From assembly GCA_012861695.1 (NCBI GenBank), contig JAAOOA010000060.1, positions 18,142,472-18,206,471 of the forward strand: DNA of 64,000 bases. The letters run 5' to 3'. Within the stretch, counting starts at the first letter, position 1. The number at the start of each line of letters is the position of its first letter. The DNA is from Trematomus loennbergii. Lineage: Eukaryota > Chordata > Actinopteri > Perciformes > Nototheniidae. The position numbers were made by a program, and so were the translations under genes. A model generated the notes under the pieces. That model was given only the letters and a program-made list of their open reading frames with translations. It searched no databases and was not told where the DNA came from. This document shows, one piece after another, positions 24,820 through 41,143 of this stretch.

Positions 24820-25333
24820 AGGTCCCCTATTATACTGTTTTTCATCAATATATGATAGGTCTCAGATATATACAAAACATGTCTCTGAAGTGTTTGGCTC
24901 CAAATACCAAACAGATCATGCATTGTAGCATCCCATAATCCCCTCTGTTTCAGCCCTGGTTCAAAAGTGCTGATTCTCTGTCTTTTACTTTAGATGGAAA
25001 TAAGGAGCCACTCCCAACGCCCTTCTGCGGGGTATTTGGTTATAAAGAACACAATGGTGCTCTAGGAGGAGATTCAGGTGATAAGGTGGGGGGGGGATTA
25101 CCCTGGTTGGTGATTGGCTAATGGTTACACAAGCCACAAAAACGTTATGACATGTGGCCATAAAGTGGCCAAAATCTGATCAGCTCATTTTCAGACAGGT
25201 TTTTATAAAAATGGATCAGGACAAAAAGTGAGTAAATCTTTTTTCCTGAAACTTTCTGAATCTCTTTACACAGAGGGGACACATGTTTATGTATAGAAGA
25301 CATTAAAAAGTGGATTTTGCATAATAGGCCCCT
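24820..25333. mobile_element. Non-autonomous DNA transposon of TTAA type
   Basis: The left end reads ttAAAGGTCCCCTATTATAC and the right end, complemented, TAAAGGGGCCTATTATGC: inverted repeats of about 16 bp with small differences. Left flank is TTAA (24816-24819); the right flank is TTAC (25334-25337), one base different. The left interior (tgtttttcatcaatatatga, aaacatgtctctgaagtgtt) resembles a repeat I know as abundant in fish genomes. No transposase. Confidence 0.7.
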
Positions 25334-25337
25334 TTAC

Positions 25338-27515
25338 TTACAACATAAAATAATACAATCTAGTCAAATGCAGCCCAATCTAGCTGTGATTGTGCTGTTG
25401 GCCGGAGTGGGACTCCAGATAAACCCTTCAGGCAGAGTCTAGGCAATAGCCCATAGCAAGCATGGAGGCCTGTGTTAGCAGCATGCAATGAGCTCACATA
25501 GCGAACACACGTAATTGACAACATCATTTTTCAGTGAAAAGCTTCTGGAGGATTATCTTTTGGATGCATCACTCTTCCATATGTCCACAGTGTAAGCGAT
25601 GGCATGCGTTACACCATTGGATTGGAAGTACAACGAGCACATGGCTACTTCGGGAGAAGGGATTAATAACAACAAATGTGATGTCGATCTGGTTGGCACT
25701 TTTACCGAGTGTGTGAAAGTATCTAAATATGTTTGTTTGATCATCTAATCATTTAAGCTGTTCTGTGAGAGAGGCATTCGGGGAAGGGAGACTTTTCTAG
25801 AATTTGAACACACAGTTGGTGAATGTGGAGTTCACTATATCACTATAGTTGCATTGGATATTTTAATATTTTGGACTGACTACATATCAGATCAGAAGTC
25901 TAATCACGAACAGCTTGATATTTTTCATTGAAAAAAGAACATTTGATAAAGGAGCTCCAATAAATGTTTTTTTATGTCTTTTAGGGGGCTTTTGGCTTTG
26001 CCTTAGGAAACATGCATTTGCAGTTAACTCTTTTTTAATAGGATATGTCTGACCTTGTAGTGAATGACGTCCGGTAGTTAACATGTAGAACAATCACTTT
26101 TGCTGCAAAGAGGTAATATCGAACTGCTTACATATAAATGATTGATGGAACGACCAGAAGAGCCTCTAACCAAATTCCCCATAGATCAATGGACATTTAT
26201 CTGGTAATGTGACCTGCTGTTGCACATGGAATCCTGCCTGTCTAGACCTGCTAAAGCTAGGGCTCTCTGGAGCTGCTTTTGTGATGGATAATTATGCCAA
26301 TGACCTTAGAAAATCTCCAAGCGAAAAATAATGAAGTGGATTTTTTTTTGGAAAGAACAAAAGAGAGTGTAAGGCTACACAACTAAGTTGAAAATAAGTA
26401 TAGACAAAACATCTGACATTTACAAATGATAATTGTTGTATTGCCATCCTTTGAGGATCACTGTGCAGGCAACAAGGATCCTGAGACAGATGGAGGCCCA
26501 TCTGAGCAAACCCACAAACCAAGAGGGCCATCAATCAAAGTCTGTGCATTTTTGTGGATGGGCTGTGATGTTAGCGTTAGCATCTCCCTGTCTGTCATCA
26601 GCTGAATATTTCCACAAACACAGGCGCTGTCAAAGCAACCTCCTGTGTTCAAAAGAAGGTTGCGAGCTTGGTGAGGAAAACCAGATTGGCTCTGTAACCT
26701 CTGCAGACCATTAACAAGATGAACATTCACCGTAGTCTAGTGGAATATTCCAAGTCTCTCATTCATTATTACATTTTTGGCTTTTACATCTTGAAGGATC
26801 CGACCATTAGGCACCCACCAGCTTTTGCAATTCAACATGTCAGTATCCGTAGGGAATTGTAGATTGTTCAAGTTTTCTTTGCCTCACTGCCTGGGGGGTT
26901 GAAGGTTTGGCAGTGCTCTCCATTTGACTAATTACAGTCTAAACAAGTGCATAAATACATACAGATGGGGACTGCAATTCATAGGCAGCTTTGGCTCTAA
27001 ATGGACTGCTGGACTTAAGGCAAAGTTAGACCAGTCAGACTCATCAAGCACATGAGATACATACATAATGTGTGCATGTGTGAATTGAGAAGAATAAATG
27101 GGAAAATAAGAAAGGATCAATGAGAAAGAGATGGGAAAAGAGAGTCAGAAGAGATGGAGGGAAAAAGCCTAGATGAAAAGCAGTCATTTGCACAGCCATA
27201 TTAAGCACAAACTGTATGGTAGCTCAGGATCTGAAGCAATATGCCATGGTACCCTCTGAGAACGCCGTAAAACAGCCTTTAGTGGCTGCAAACATATTGT
27301 GCTTAAGGATATGTTATCCAGCGTTTTCTTTTAAACATATTTTTTATGGGGGTCCATGCTGCAATATCAAGAAAACTATTTAAAAGGTTATTTGCATTTG
27401 CATCAAAAATATCTTAATGACTCTGAATATAATATACCTGCATGGATATGGAGAAAAAGATGACGGCACCATAAGACATGCATACAAATTATGTAATTAA
27501 AATAAATAGTTGCAA
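25338..27515. other. Non-coding, no gene seen
   Basis: No exon or RNA gene recognised. The part at about 26430-26720 is more G+C-rich and complex and contains ccatcaatcaaag and ctgtcaaag, patterns bound by PBX/MEIS-type factors; it is a candidate enhancer only. Confidence 0.4.
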
Positions 27516-27517
27516 TT

Positions 27518-27705
27518 GTTGGGAAATATGCTTAGCTAGGTAAGAGTATTGATACCATTCATGTCTGTATGGTCATGACACTAGAGCCAGCATATGATTT
27601 ACTTACAGCTAGGAAACCAAGGGAAACAGCTAGCTTTAGCACACTCTACCAACCCATCACACTATTTGTGGTTAACTACATACATTTTGTTTTTGTAAAA
27701 CCAAC
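27518..27705 (+). repeat. Degraded fish interspersed repeat
   Basis: The order of motifs ttgggaaatatgcttagct, gtattgataccattcatgtc, gggaaacagctagctttagc and a late ttgtttttgtaaaaccaac resembles a high-copy repeat seen in many fish genomes (GGGAAATATGCTTATT... ATTGATACCACTCTCATGTC... GGGAAACAGCTAGCCTGGC). Identity is recalled rather than computed. Confidence 0.5.
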
Positions 27706-29990
27706 ATAATAAGGTTTAACAGGGTATAATGAATCATATGTCCAAGCAGACATGATATTGGCATTGGTCTTTTCTTCAAATTATTGGCAAAAAAACAAAT
27801 AAGTGTATTTCCCATTTGCTCAAACTTCTTTGTTTACTAGTTAAACTTTGTTTGTGTTTCTGCATTTTTTAAATATATAAAGCGATTTAAATATCTATAC
27901 ATAAATAGATAATGGAAGAGTGAAAACAAATATTATATGTAAGCCGATTGAACATGATGCACCATATGTTCCCATAATTATGATCCAATAGCACTCAATA
28001 TCCATTATTTGGATATCATATTACTGTAAACATAACACAAATACAATTTCAGTGTAATCCTCTGCTTTCATAGATAACACATTAGCCCATCAATAACAGC
28101 TGTAACCTAAACTAAAGTGTTTATATCTTCTTAGAACCATGACAGAAATGATGTGACAGAAGGTAATACCTGTCGCCTGTGTTATAACGAGCTTGTTAAA
28201 CTATATGGAGCCTTGTTTCCAACAAGAGCCACTAACCAGCCACTGCAACATGTACTAGTCCATAAACTTTTATTGGTTCCCACCCATTGCATCCCCTGTC
28301 ATTAATTGTCAGGATGGGCGGTGTGTTTCATTATTAAGTGCAATCTAACCTTGTTCACAACTAAATTAGACCAAGAACATAAAACATGTCTGATGACTCA
28401 CACCGCAAGTTAAGTGAGAGCATCATTTAGGATAGAGGATATTGAAATGCACAGTATCATTTGAAAATCCAATACCATTTTATTTCTCATTTATGACAAA
28501 CCTATTTTATTACATTTAAACCCCTGCATATGTTTGCTTCACCTAAGCTTACTTACTGCCTAGGATTCATTTACACTATTAATTACGTTTTAATTGTTAT
28601 ATAAATCACAGCATATTTTGCTTGTTTGCTTTGAATCTACGTATGGATCAAACTAAAAGGTCATGCTTGAAAAAAAATCAATGCAATTCAATAGGGTCTA
28701 CTACATGTAAGGTTGTGTACTTGTAGATCAATGGCTGTAAACACCTTCTTCATGCACCACGCTTGATTATTTAGATCTTCGAAGGCATTCATTTACAGTA
28801 TTACCATACACATGGCTTTGGGCATCAATCAGGACAAAGCAAAGCATTGCATAATATATTTAAATAGAAAATCCACCTTGAGATAAAATCATATGATAAG
28901 CTATATCACCAGACTTTTAAAAATAGCTTTTCTTCTAAAACATCTCTGCAGTGACATTTTCTTTTTCCTTATACTCTTGTAGTTAGTCCAACCATTGTTC
29001 TAAAAGGGGCTCTTAATATATTTAACACCCAAGGATCAGTTAACAAGGAGTACCACTTAGCCTCCTTTTGGTAGAAATCTGTTTCTGGCCCCGAATTCCA
29101 TGGAATTTTAATACTAAATCGTTGGAGAACCACTTAAGCAGCAGGGACCACTACAACAGATTAACATTGCCAGTATTACTACTGAATTTGGCAGAAAAGT
29201 AGGCCATGAGCAATGATGATCTCAAGCAGCAGAAGCTCAAATGGTGTATGTTGTTTGAATAAACCTTTGCGTTGGGTAAGGGGTTGGGGTTTCAATCATC
29301 AAAGTGTCTCTAAACAAGACAGTACACGAGTTATGTCTTAAATACATGCATATTTAAAGAAATGTATGTATAGCAACACCATGTGGCCATTCATAAAGCA
29401 CTTTTTTGATCTGGCCGATAACTCTGAAGCATGGATTGCATGAATATAGCAACAACAACAACAACAACTCAAGAGATTCACTTTGTGTTCATTATGCATA
29501 CAGTATAACTCGCCACCAGCCACTCAGCATGACTGTCTGACACTGCATATCGTTTGATGAAGATCCAGATTATAATAACAAAACAGACTATACAGACAAA
29601 TATTAAAATGAATGATTAAAATAAGTGTGTGACCTTCTTGGGGATATGCATTCTGAGTGCCTTTTAGCTTGACTACACTTATTAGAGGTTTGTTTTTGGA
29701 GTTTGTGCTGCATTGGAATATTGATTCAAAGTACTATATCTTTGTCCTTCTTTTGCACCCACTGACTTGAATACATAATCATACTTGTTAACATTTTAGT
29801 CCTCAAGCATTCGGATGACTTGTTAGTGTGTGGATTGAATACATCATTCACTTCTGTCTCTAATAGTGATTTATGGCTTACAGCCTTTAGTGGCTGATAA
29901 AGGAGAGACGGCTCACTGGTCTGCTAACAACTAATACACATCTCTAACACTCACTGTATACTCGAAAAATAATAGCGGGTATTGTAGACA
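27706..29990. other. Non-coding, no gene seen
   Basis: AT-rich sequence with an (AAC)n microsatellite at about 29449-29467. No gene or transposon end was recognised. Confidence 0.5.
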
Positions 29991-29994
29991 GTAT

Positions 29995-30085
29995 TCAATG
30001 TTACATGTCTAATATATGTAATTTGTAATGTAAAGCGCTTTGAGCATCTGGAAAAGCGCAAACATAATTGTAATTGATTATTGTT
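29995..30085 (+). repeat. LINE/SINE 3' tail fragment
   Basis: The motif gtaaagcgctttgagcatct ggaaaagcgc followed by an A/T-rich end (aattgtaattgattattg) is the characteristic 3' terminus of fish non-LTR retroelements of the L2/CR1-like group, truncated at its 5' end. Orientation is +. Confidence 0.6.
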
Positions 30086-32555
30086 AGTATGTAAACAAAC
30101 CCTTTCAGGCTCCATGTTAAGATTTGAATCCTCAGCAGTAAATAATGGCAAACTGTTATAAACAGAAATCTGGGTGTGATTGAGACAAACACAATCAAAT
30201 GTAAATCTTTCAAACTGTTTCTGTTTCTCTCGCCAACCGAATAAAAGCGGTATGGGTAATGTCTGAACCTTTTGTTTCTCTCCCCTTCAGCTCTTTGATA
30301 AAAGTCGCAATTTGTGAAACAGACAGACCTGTGAATGAAACCCTACAACATTCATGTTTAATTCAGTATCTTTCTATTGCTCTAAAATTCAATAGATTCT
30401 GATAAATTGTTATAGTTTACCAACTATATCACTGAGTAGTATGTTTTCTAAACACACTAGAGGACTACACATTTCTGTACATGAGGCACAGGCACTTTGT
30501 TAATTATATTTCTGTTTGACTTGTAAACTCTGCACATCACATACTTTAACTGTGGGTATTAGTTTGATATTTGACTTGATATGATCAGCCATGCACACTT
30601 GTTTTATTCAGCCCATGAGCCTCTAGCTGCTGCTCAAAAACACACTTCCTTAATGTGCCTGTGTAACCAGGTCATGCCACTCAGAACCATGTAGCATAAT
30701 GGTTTCATTATGAAAGACAGTCAGTCAACTCATCAATGCAACATAATCAGATCTAGTTCATATGACGTGTTATTAGTCAGAATGTGGGGGTTTGGAATAA
30801 GTGAGTGGTGCGCAAGCTGAGCCTGGAGCATTAAATACCTGGATACAAAACATAAATAAATAAAAAAGGCAATTATCCATATGTGTAGTTCATTTATATA
30901 CATAAACTTTGTAAATGGCTTAATGCCATTCTGTTTCATGATGTAAGTCCATTTGAAATAGGTCTGTATCTGCCTGTGGGCTACTGGATAACAACCATAA
31001 GCTGAAAACTTAACTGATGTTAAATACTGTTCAGTTGGGATTAAGGTTGTCAGTATAACAGCAGTCAATCTTGCCTCCTGCTTCATTATTTATTTAAAAT
31101 GTGTCATAATCATAGCCTTAGGTGCTGTTCCTGCGACCCAATGTCTATCTCTCAGAGGAGATGCAGTCATGATGGCTGACAACATTTGCCATTCAAAACA
31201 GTCAGCATTATTCTAAGATTTTCTTTTTTTTTTTAAATAGGTTCCTTGATGATTACCTGGGTGTTTTCAGGCTCTATTTTATCTCTGCTCTGATGTTAGT
31301 CGGTGACAAAGGGACACCAAATGTATCACATTACTGTCTCATGCATGTCAGCGTGCACTTACCTTCAACATACCAAGGAAACAATGTATGTTTTGATAAA
31401 TGAATGCTGTTTTGGGGTATATATCTGGATAGAACATATCCAACAGGATTAGATGTCCAACCCTTCATCATGTAATTGGTTTTAATCTATGAAGGACAGC
31501 CAAATATATTGTGTTGTTCGTGTGGCATTAGTTATCCATGTCCCAGACATTAATTAGGCATACATACACATAGATGGTGATACATAAAATAATGGAAGAT
31601 TCCATCAAACAATATCTCGGGTGATGTTTAAATAAGAGTTCAGAAATGCACCCACTGCCCTCACCCAGTCCACCTAGAAGCACCAGTAACACTCAAACAT
31701 AATTAGGGTGCCATTCTGAGCAATTATGGAATTTAGTGGTCACATTGTCAGAATGATTTGGCCAGAGAGGAATGATTCAATTAATTCATCATGGGTCATT
31801 AGTCATGTTCTCCTTTGGCCAGCGGAAGAGGCAGTCCTGAAGGTACCAAATGACCAGTAAAGTGGAGAGTAATGCAATTTGATTTTAGAGTTATTAGATG
31901 GTGAGAGAGAGAAGGAGAAAGAGACAGAAAGACTGACATATAGACTAAGACAGACAGAGATGCAAATAGAGGGAGACAAATTGTTTTCCTTATAATGTTT
32001 GTTTAGCTTTTCCTGTTGGGTTGTACAAAATATTCAGTGAATCACAAATACATAATGCCACAGGAAAGCTAAACTGGACTGTCAACTAAATCAATGTACA
32101 AACAGAAACAAAAATACTGCAAGTCCCTCACATATATAGGCTTTGCATAATTTCTGCACCTGCCTATACTGTACACACACATGTGCACATACCAGCACTA
32201 ATACTTTCTCACTTGTTATATATGTATCTATATATCTAACAATGCAAACAATGCCAAGCAAAGCGCAAGCACAGCTCTAACAGAAATAATTCAAAGCAAA
32301 TATGCACCATTGACACCTGTCTCTTTACGATAAATCCACTATCGTGCATCTTTTTGGCAGCAGGTGAGGACATATATATGCTGATGGCAGCCGGGATGCT
32401 CCCTGATGAGAGTTCATTAAACTCTGATTACCTTTGCCCCAACTGTTCGTCTCCTCACCGGGGCAGGCAGACGGGCAGAGGAAAGTACAATACTGTTCTA
32501 AAACTGGCCTAAACAAGTTCATTTATTTCACAATGCCTGCCTTCCCTTTCATGAC
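30086..32555. other. Non-coding, no gene seen
   Basis: No gene recognised. The segment at about 31660-31870 is non-repetitive and rich in homeodomain-type cores (aattagg, caattatgg, ttcaattaattca), so it is a candidate conserved non-coding element. A purine-rich patch (gagagagagaaggagaaaga) lies near 31903-31930. Confidence 0.4.
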
Positions 32556-32559
32556 TTAT

Positions 32560-32962
32560 TGTTAAGGATCTTCTGATATGATAAACAGTATTTAACTGTA
32601 TTTTACTCTGTTCTTGTTATATCATATTCTATGTACATGTGTATAGACTTCTGCATTTACTTGGTAACTTACCAAATTCTCTGCATTTTTTAGCTTATTG
32701 TATGTATTTATTTTCCTGACATGTATAAAGTTGACTTCTTCTCCATTACTCGCACATTGGTCTGCAACATAATCTGCACTATTCTATTCTAATCTGTTTC
32801 TTCTTGCACTATTTTTATTTTGTAATGTGTTTTATTGTTTTATGCCTTATATGTTGCATATTCGGAGGAGCTCGGGACTTAAGATTTGCATGGCCATGTA
32901 TACACTGTAGCTTGTGTGCATATGATAATAAAGCCTTTGAATATTTGAATCTTGAATATTAT
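32560..32962 (+). repeat. LINE 3' end (L2-like), 5'-truncated
   Basis: The run ggaggagctcgggacttaag, gcatggccatgtatacact, gcatatgataataaagcc and a tail of ttgaatatttgaatcttgaa matches the usual 3' end of fish L2-type LINEs, which finish in short TTGAATC-type repeats. The 3' boundary at about 32962 is clear; the 5' boundary is a guess. Confidence 0.65.
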
Positions 32963-35900
32963 TTTTGTGATATTGTGCACAGAGACTTGCAGGTTCTGTT
33001 TAGGTCAACACACAATGTAAATCATTGTAAAATCAATTGTATGGCACATCAGAAATTCTGGGAAATGTCTAATGACAATTTTAAACAGCAAAGCCATGCA
33101 ATATACAACACAAAAAAAAAAATACCCTTTGATAGGAAAATTGTAAGTAGTAAGTAAGTGACTTACACGTCAGACCCAGACAGTATATCCTCAGAAACAC
33201 TGTGACCCGACTAGAATTAAAAGCTTTGACCTGACAACAACCTCTAAGTAAGGAGGTCAGATTATATTATACGTTAAATAATGAAATCCTCATTAGTGTA
33301 TGCTTGGTTAATCATGTAGCTTGCTGAGCCTGAAGTGCAGGAAAGTGCTGGCAAGATGTTTTCTGCTGTTTATGATTGACAACAAATCAATTTGACTCCA
33401 AGCCTGCTTTCCTTGAAGAGATAGCTAACATCACTATTGTTGTCTTAAAATAGTACCTTTGAGCAGCATTTTCAGCTATTTATTGGGACGCGAACAGTAA
33501 CTGAGAAACTGGGCAAGCTACAATAAAATATAATCCAAGCTCTGTTTAGTACACACTGTTTTAAATCAGCCAAATGTGTTCAAAGTTGGAAACAACATGA
33601 GGCACTGCTTATTATGTTTATATATCCTGAAATCAATAAACAACCTAATTCTAAAATAAAAATAAAACAAAAGGAAAGTTACGTATGTGTGCGAGTGTGT
33701 GTGTGTGTCTTTTCCTTCATTCCATATGTTCAGGTGCTGGACAGATGAGAAAAACACACATTTACTTTTGGCAATCAGGATTTAGTGGTGAGCATGTGGA
33801 GGATAATTAAGGCCTATTGGGCTCAGGCTTCAGCACACATGGTACTGTTAAGCGAATGCTTGAGATTTCCAGGCCCAATGAAACTTCTCATTTAGCTCCT
33901 GAGTCTAAAGGCACTCTACATCTCAATCTCCAGAGCCCTCCGAGGGGTCCTGCCAGAGCAACTATGATTAAAAGAAAAGTAATCCTCCGTCAGGGTAGAG
34001 CGAAAACTATCACAAAAGCCCATTTAATTACAGAAGGACTGTGGAAACATGGCCAATTTCAAGCTACAGGCTTCATACTTATATACTTTCATATTAAGAA
34101 CACATCATCAAAGGTCTGCTGATGTCTGTGGTTAGAAAGGCATAAATGACCAGTGATGACAACCCCCTTCATACACACGACCAACACATATCTGTGCCTC
34201 TTGCCCTGGAGCATGCCAACCTAGCAGCTGGCAGGGAGCTGATGAATGGCAGACGACCAGCAGCTGAGGCAAAGCTGCTCCTCTTTCTACAGTGCAGGAA
34301 GTCTTGCTCAGTTGTTTTCCTATTTCTAGTTAGTCATCGCTAGGCACTGTACTTTAAATGTTTCTGCCTCTTATAGAGCTTTTTGAAATTAGTCTATTCT
34401 CATGGATCCAATCTCATCCAAGGATGTAACAAGGTGTTGTTGCATCAAGAATTTATTCCAACTGCTGCAACCCCACGCTCCCCTCACCACCAGCCCATCC
34501 ATTCTCCTGCTAAACAGTTTGCCCCCTTAGCCCTCCCAGTTGGCAAGTGTCCTCCATTTCCTCATTCCTTCCTGTTTCTCTGTGGGGCCTCCGTTCCTGC
34601 TGATGTCTGTGGTTTCGACCCATGGCGCAGCCCCCTCACAGCTAGATGCAGCTGAGCCATCACAGGCATCAAATCAGAGTAAAGAGCAATCGATAGCGTG
34701 CGGTCTAATGTTTATCAAAGCAACACACATCCATCTGAGTGCACTGTAGAGCAAAACACTGCAGTGGTTAACATACACAGAGGCTGCTGCTGTTGCCTGG
34801 TTGTAGAAATGAGGGGGAGAGAGACTGTGTGAAATGCAAAGAGATGCTTATTTTTAATTATGCATTTAGTTGAAGCCGGGAATGCATAATGTGGGCTGTG
34901 TTCGTGAAGGGAAAGTATAATGACAAGTCAAAATGTATTTACTACCCCCCACAGAAGAACAGATGTTTACACAGGGACTAATTCACATTAAGATTATATC
35001 CCCCTCATTTATTTTGAAACTGCAGTGCTTTGATCTTGTGTAGGGGGCAATTTACATTAAGATGATACTCTGGTTTCTTTCGGAACAAGTTTGAAGTTAT
35101 GTGTCAGTGAAGATCGGCATTTACGCCGGTCTTGTATCTCTCTCTTAAAGCAGTGGACATCATATTATCAACAGAAATATCACTGTAATATCATTTATCA
35201 CATCTTAAACTGAGGACAACAGATACATACAGTCATATTCAGAGGTAAGAGAACCCATTTATATTCCCTTAGCTCTTTCAGCCATAATCCAGTATCCAAG
35301 GACATGAGCCATTTTAGAAAAGCACAGGAGGATTTTGAAGGCTACAACGGGAACTTTGTATTCTGCTAGGCTGCTTACTCACACAGTAGCCTCCAACCCA
35401 GGACTTATCAAGCTGGAGAGGTTCAGGTTTTTTTTTTAGAGTGCTTTAAAGCTACAGAAACATGAAGAGAGAATGCTCTCTCGTTTGTTGTCTTGGCATA
35501 CAGGAGGGCAACAATGGGCAACAATGTGAATATAAGTATCCAATGAATGTATTACATGAGCATTAGCTCTTTAAGTAACACAATCGAGCCACAAAACAGC
35601 AGCCTTGGTGGTGGTGGGTTGCAGCAGGATACAAGCCCCTGGGTCCCTGTCAAGTATTATTACTTGCTGCAGTATGCTGTCTACTGGCCGACAAGCAAAT
35701 AACCATATGAGAACTGTTAAATCGGCTCTCCTGCATGTAGTCCTTCATACTTCTTTCATGCTCCCGCTGATTTCTCTGTTAAAAGTTAACAACAACTGTG
35801 TCGTAGGCGGGTGGGGTGCAGCTGTTAGAGAGAAGACATGCACTTGTGTGCGCACGTTTTGCATGTGCACGAGCACACATCTGTTCATACACTGTTTGTT

Positions 35901-37310
35901 AATATAAATGCCCAAGGCTAACTTAAAATGGCAAATAGGGTCGGTTGCAAGACGCAGAAAGAGTGAGAGAGATATTAAAGGGACGCATGCAGATACACAG
36001 TTTTCTGGCTGCGCATGACCCACATGGTGTGGACCACTTTCTCAACAGCAGACAAAAAGCAATCATTATTTTAGCACTAGGGTGGATTAGCAAGGCTTAC
36101 TAGGAATGTTATCACTCTCCCATAATGTGCTGCATGGTATTAGCATAATGCGAAAAAAATGATTAGACACCCTTTATCTCTGAATCATGTAGGGTAACTA
36201 TGCAATTATTAATAGGAGCTGTCCCAATCATGCCATGCTTTTTGTGGAGCTTACCATTACACTTTATACAAAATAAAACATGTTTGTTGAAATTTAAGGA
36301 CAGAATCAGATAAAAATCAGTTTGACTGTTTAGAAAAACAAAAACAAACAACAAAAACTCGGGAATCTTTTGATTTCACACTTATTCACAATTCCCCATT
36401 ACTGATTACATTCAGATGCGTCAGTGGTTTTCTTATAGCTAACATTGGGATATGAATGATTTAACTGAAGTTGTAAAAGGATTTGATTTTAAGATTCAAA
36501 TGCTTCAGATTTCGGTAAATATCCTCAGTGTTCAGAGAATCAGGGAGGGCACGTTAGACACTAGTTTGAAAAGCATAATTGAGAAGGAAATAATTTTTCT
36601 GGAAATATAGCAACTTGCCTGAAAAATATATTCCTGTATTTACCACTTATACTCAGCTCATTTATTCCTTTATCGCTTATTTACTGCATGGCATTTATAA
36701 TTGTAGAAATGCAATACTCACACTAACAGTATACAATAAATAGGTAGACTATACATATAGGTGAGGTGAGACAGCATAAGAGTCATGATCATATAAATAC
36801 AGCAATATTTGAAGTTTGAATTTAGTTCATATGCAGAGCACTTGCATTCCTTAAGTTCAATGAGTATGACATGAAGCATGGCGCTGTATCAGTGCCCCTG
36901 CTTCTTTAATTAGATAATTGCCTTAGACATGAATGAAATGTGAGGCCTTAGTATATGGGTCGCTCAACTGGTGCTAGATGTGGTCCTTCATTTTTAGAGG
37001 TAACTGGTAAATGATTAGCATGCTCATTATGAACACTTTTCGCGGAGAGGACATATTACTTATAAATGCTATTTATGATCAAATAAATCCTTCAGGAAAA
37101 AAGGGGGATCTTTGAGAGAAGCATTTGTATTCAGTCGATGGGATCAAACAGGTGGTAAATAAGCCAATGGAGACTGGGGGAATACTGCAGTTTGGCCCAA
37201 ACAGGACTTATTGCTGACTTGCTTTGATTAGTGTGTCACGTGCTGTGAGTTTCTGAACTATTTACTTATTGTTACAACTATTACAGTTTGAAAAGACAAA
37301 GAGAATAGGA
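32963..37310. other. Non-coding, no gene seen
   Basis: Unique-looking sequence. 34140-34760 is the most G+C-rich part and carries chance ORFs of 65-90 codons in more than one frame. A short tandem duplication (gggcaacaat twice) lies near 35507-35526 and a TG-rich patch near 33690-33707. Confidence 0.45.
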
Positions 37311-37324
37311 TCAACAAGCACCTT

Positions 37325-37400
37325 GAGATGTCGTTGTAAGCACCTTGAGATGACGTTGTTTTTAAAGTGTGCAAAATAAATTAAATGTATTATTATTAAT
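37325..37400 (+). repeat. LINE 3' tail fragment
   Basis: The unit gcaccttgagatg(t/a)cgttg occurs twice in a row and is followed by taaagtgtgcaaaataaatt and an att-rich end, as in the 3' termini of fish non-LTR elements (CACCTTGAGATGACT...AAATAAA). A short decayed insertion. Confidence 0.5.
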
Positions 37401-40693
<3,293 letters not shown>

Positions 40694-41143
40694 GAGATAG
40701 GTGAGAGGACGACAGAGATGGAGCTTGGTAAACAGAGTGATTTCCGATGGGAATCCAACTACTGACTTAGAGCTAAAGCTTATATAAATGCTCATACAAT
40801 AATGATATGAACGTAAAAAATAAATATGTTTACCAAGTTGTTAGTTTGTTCATTTCTAAACTGTATGTATAGTATTATTATAATATATCCGTCATGTTGT
40901 CGTTTTTAGAAGACGTCTGCTTTAGAACTGTCTTGGGCTCTGCAGGAAGGGTTTATACTTGTGGTTTTAGTAGTAGTAGTAGTAGTTTGCACAAAAAAAA
41001 AATATATATATATGCATGTTTGTGTCTATAAGGTTGATATTCCAGTAACATTTGAGACACCATTAAAGATAAATAAAAATCCTTGATTTAAGTACAAAGT
41101 AGTTTTTTGAAGTTTATTCTGAGGAGGTTTTTAAGGACTCTAA

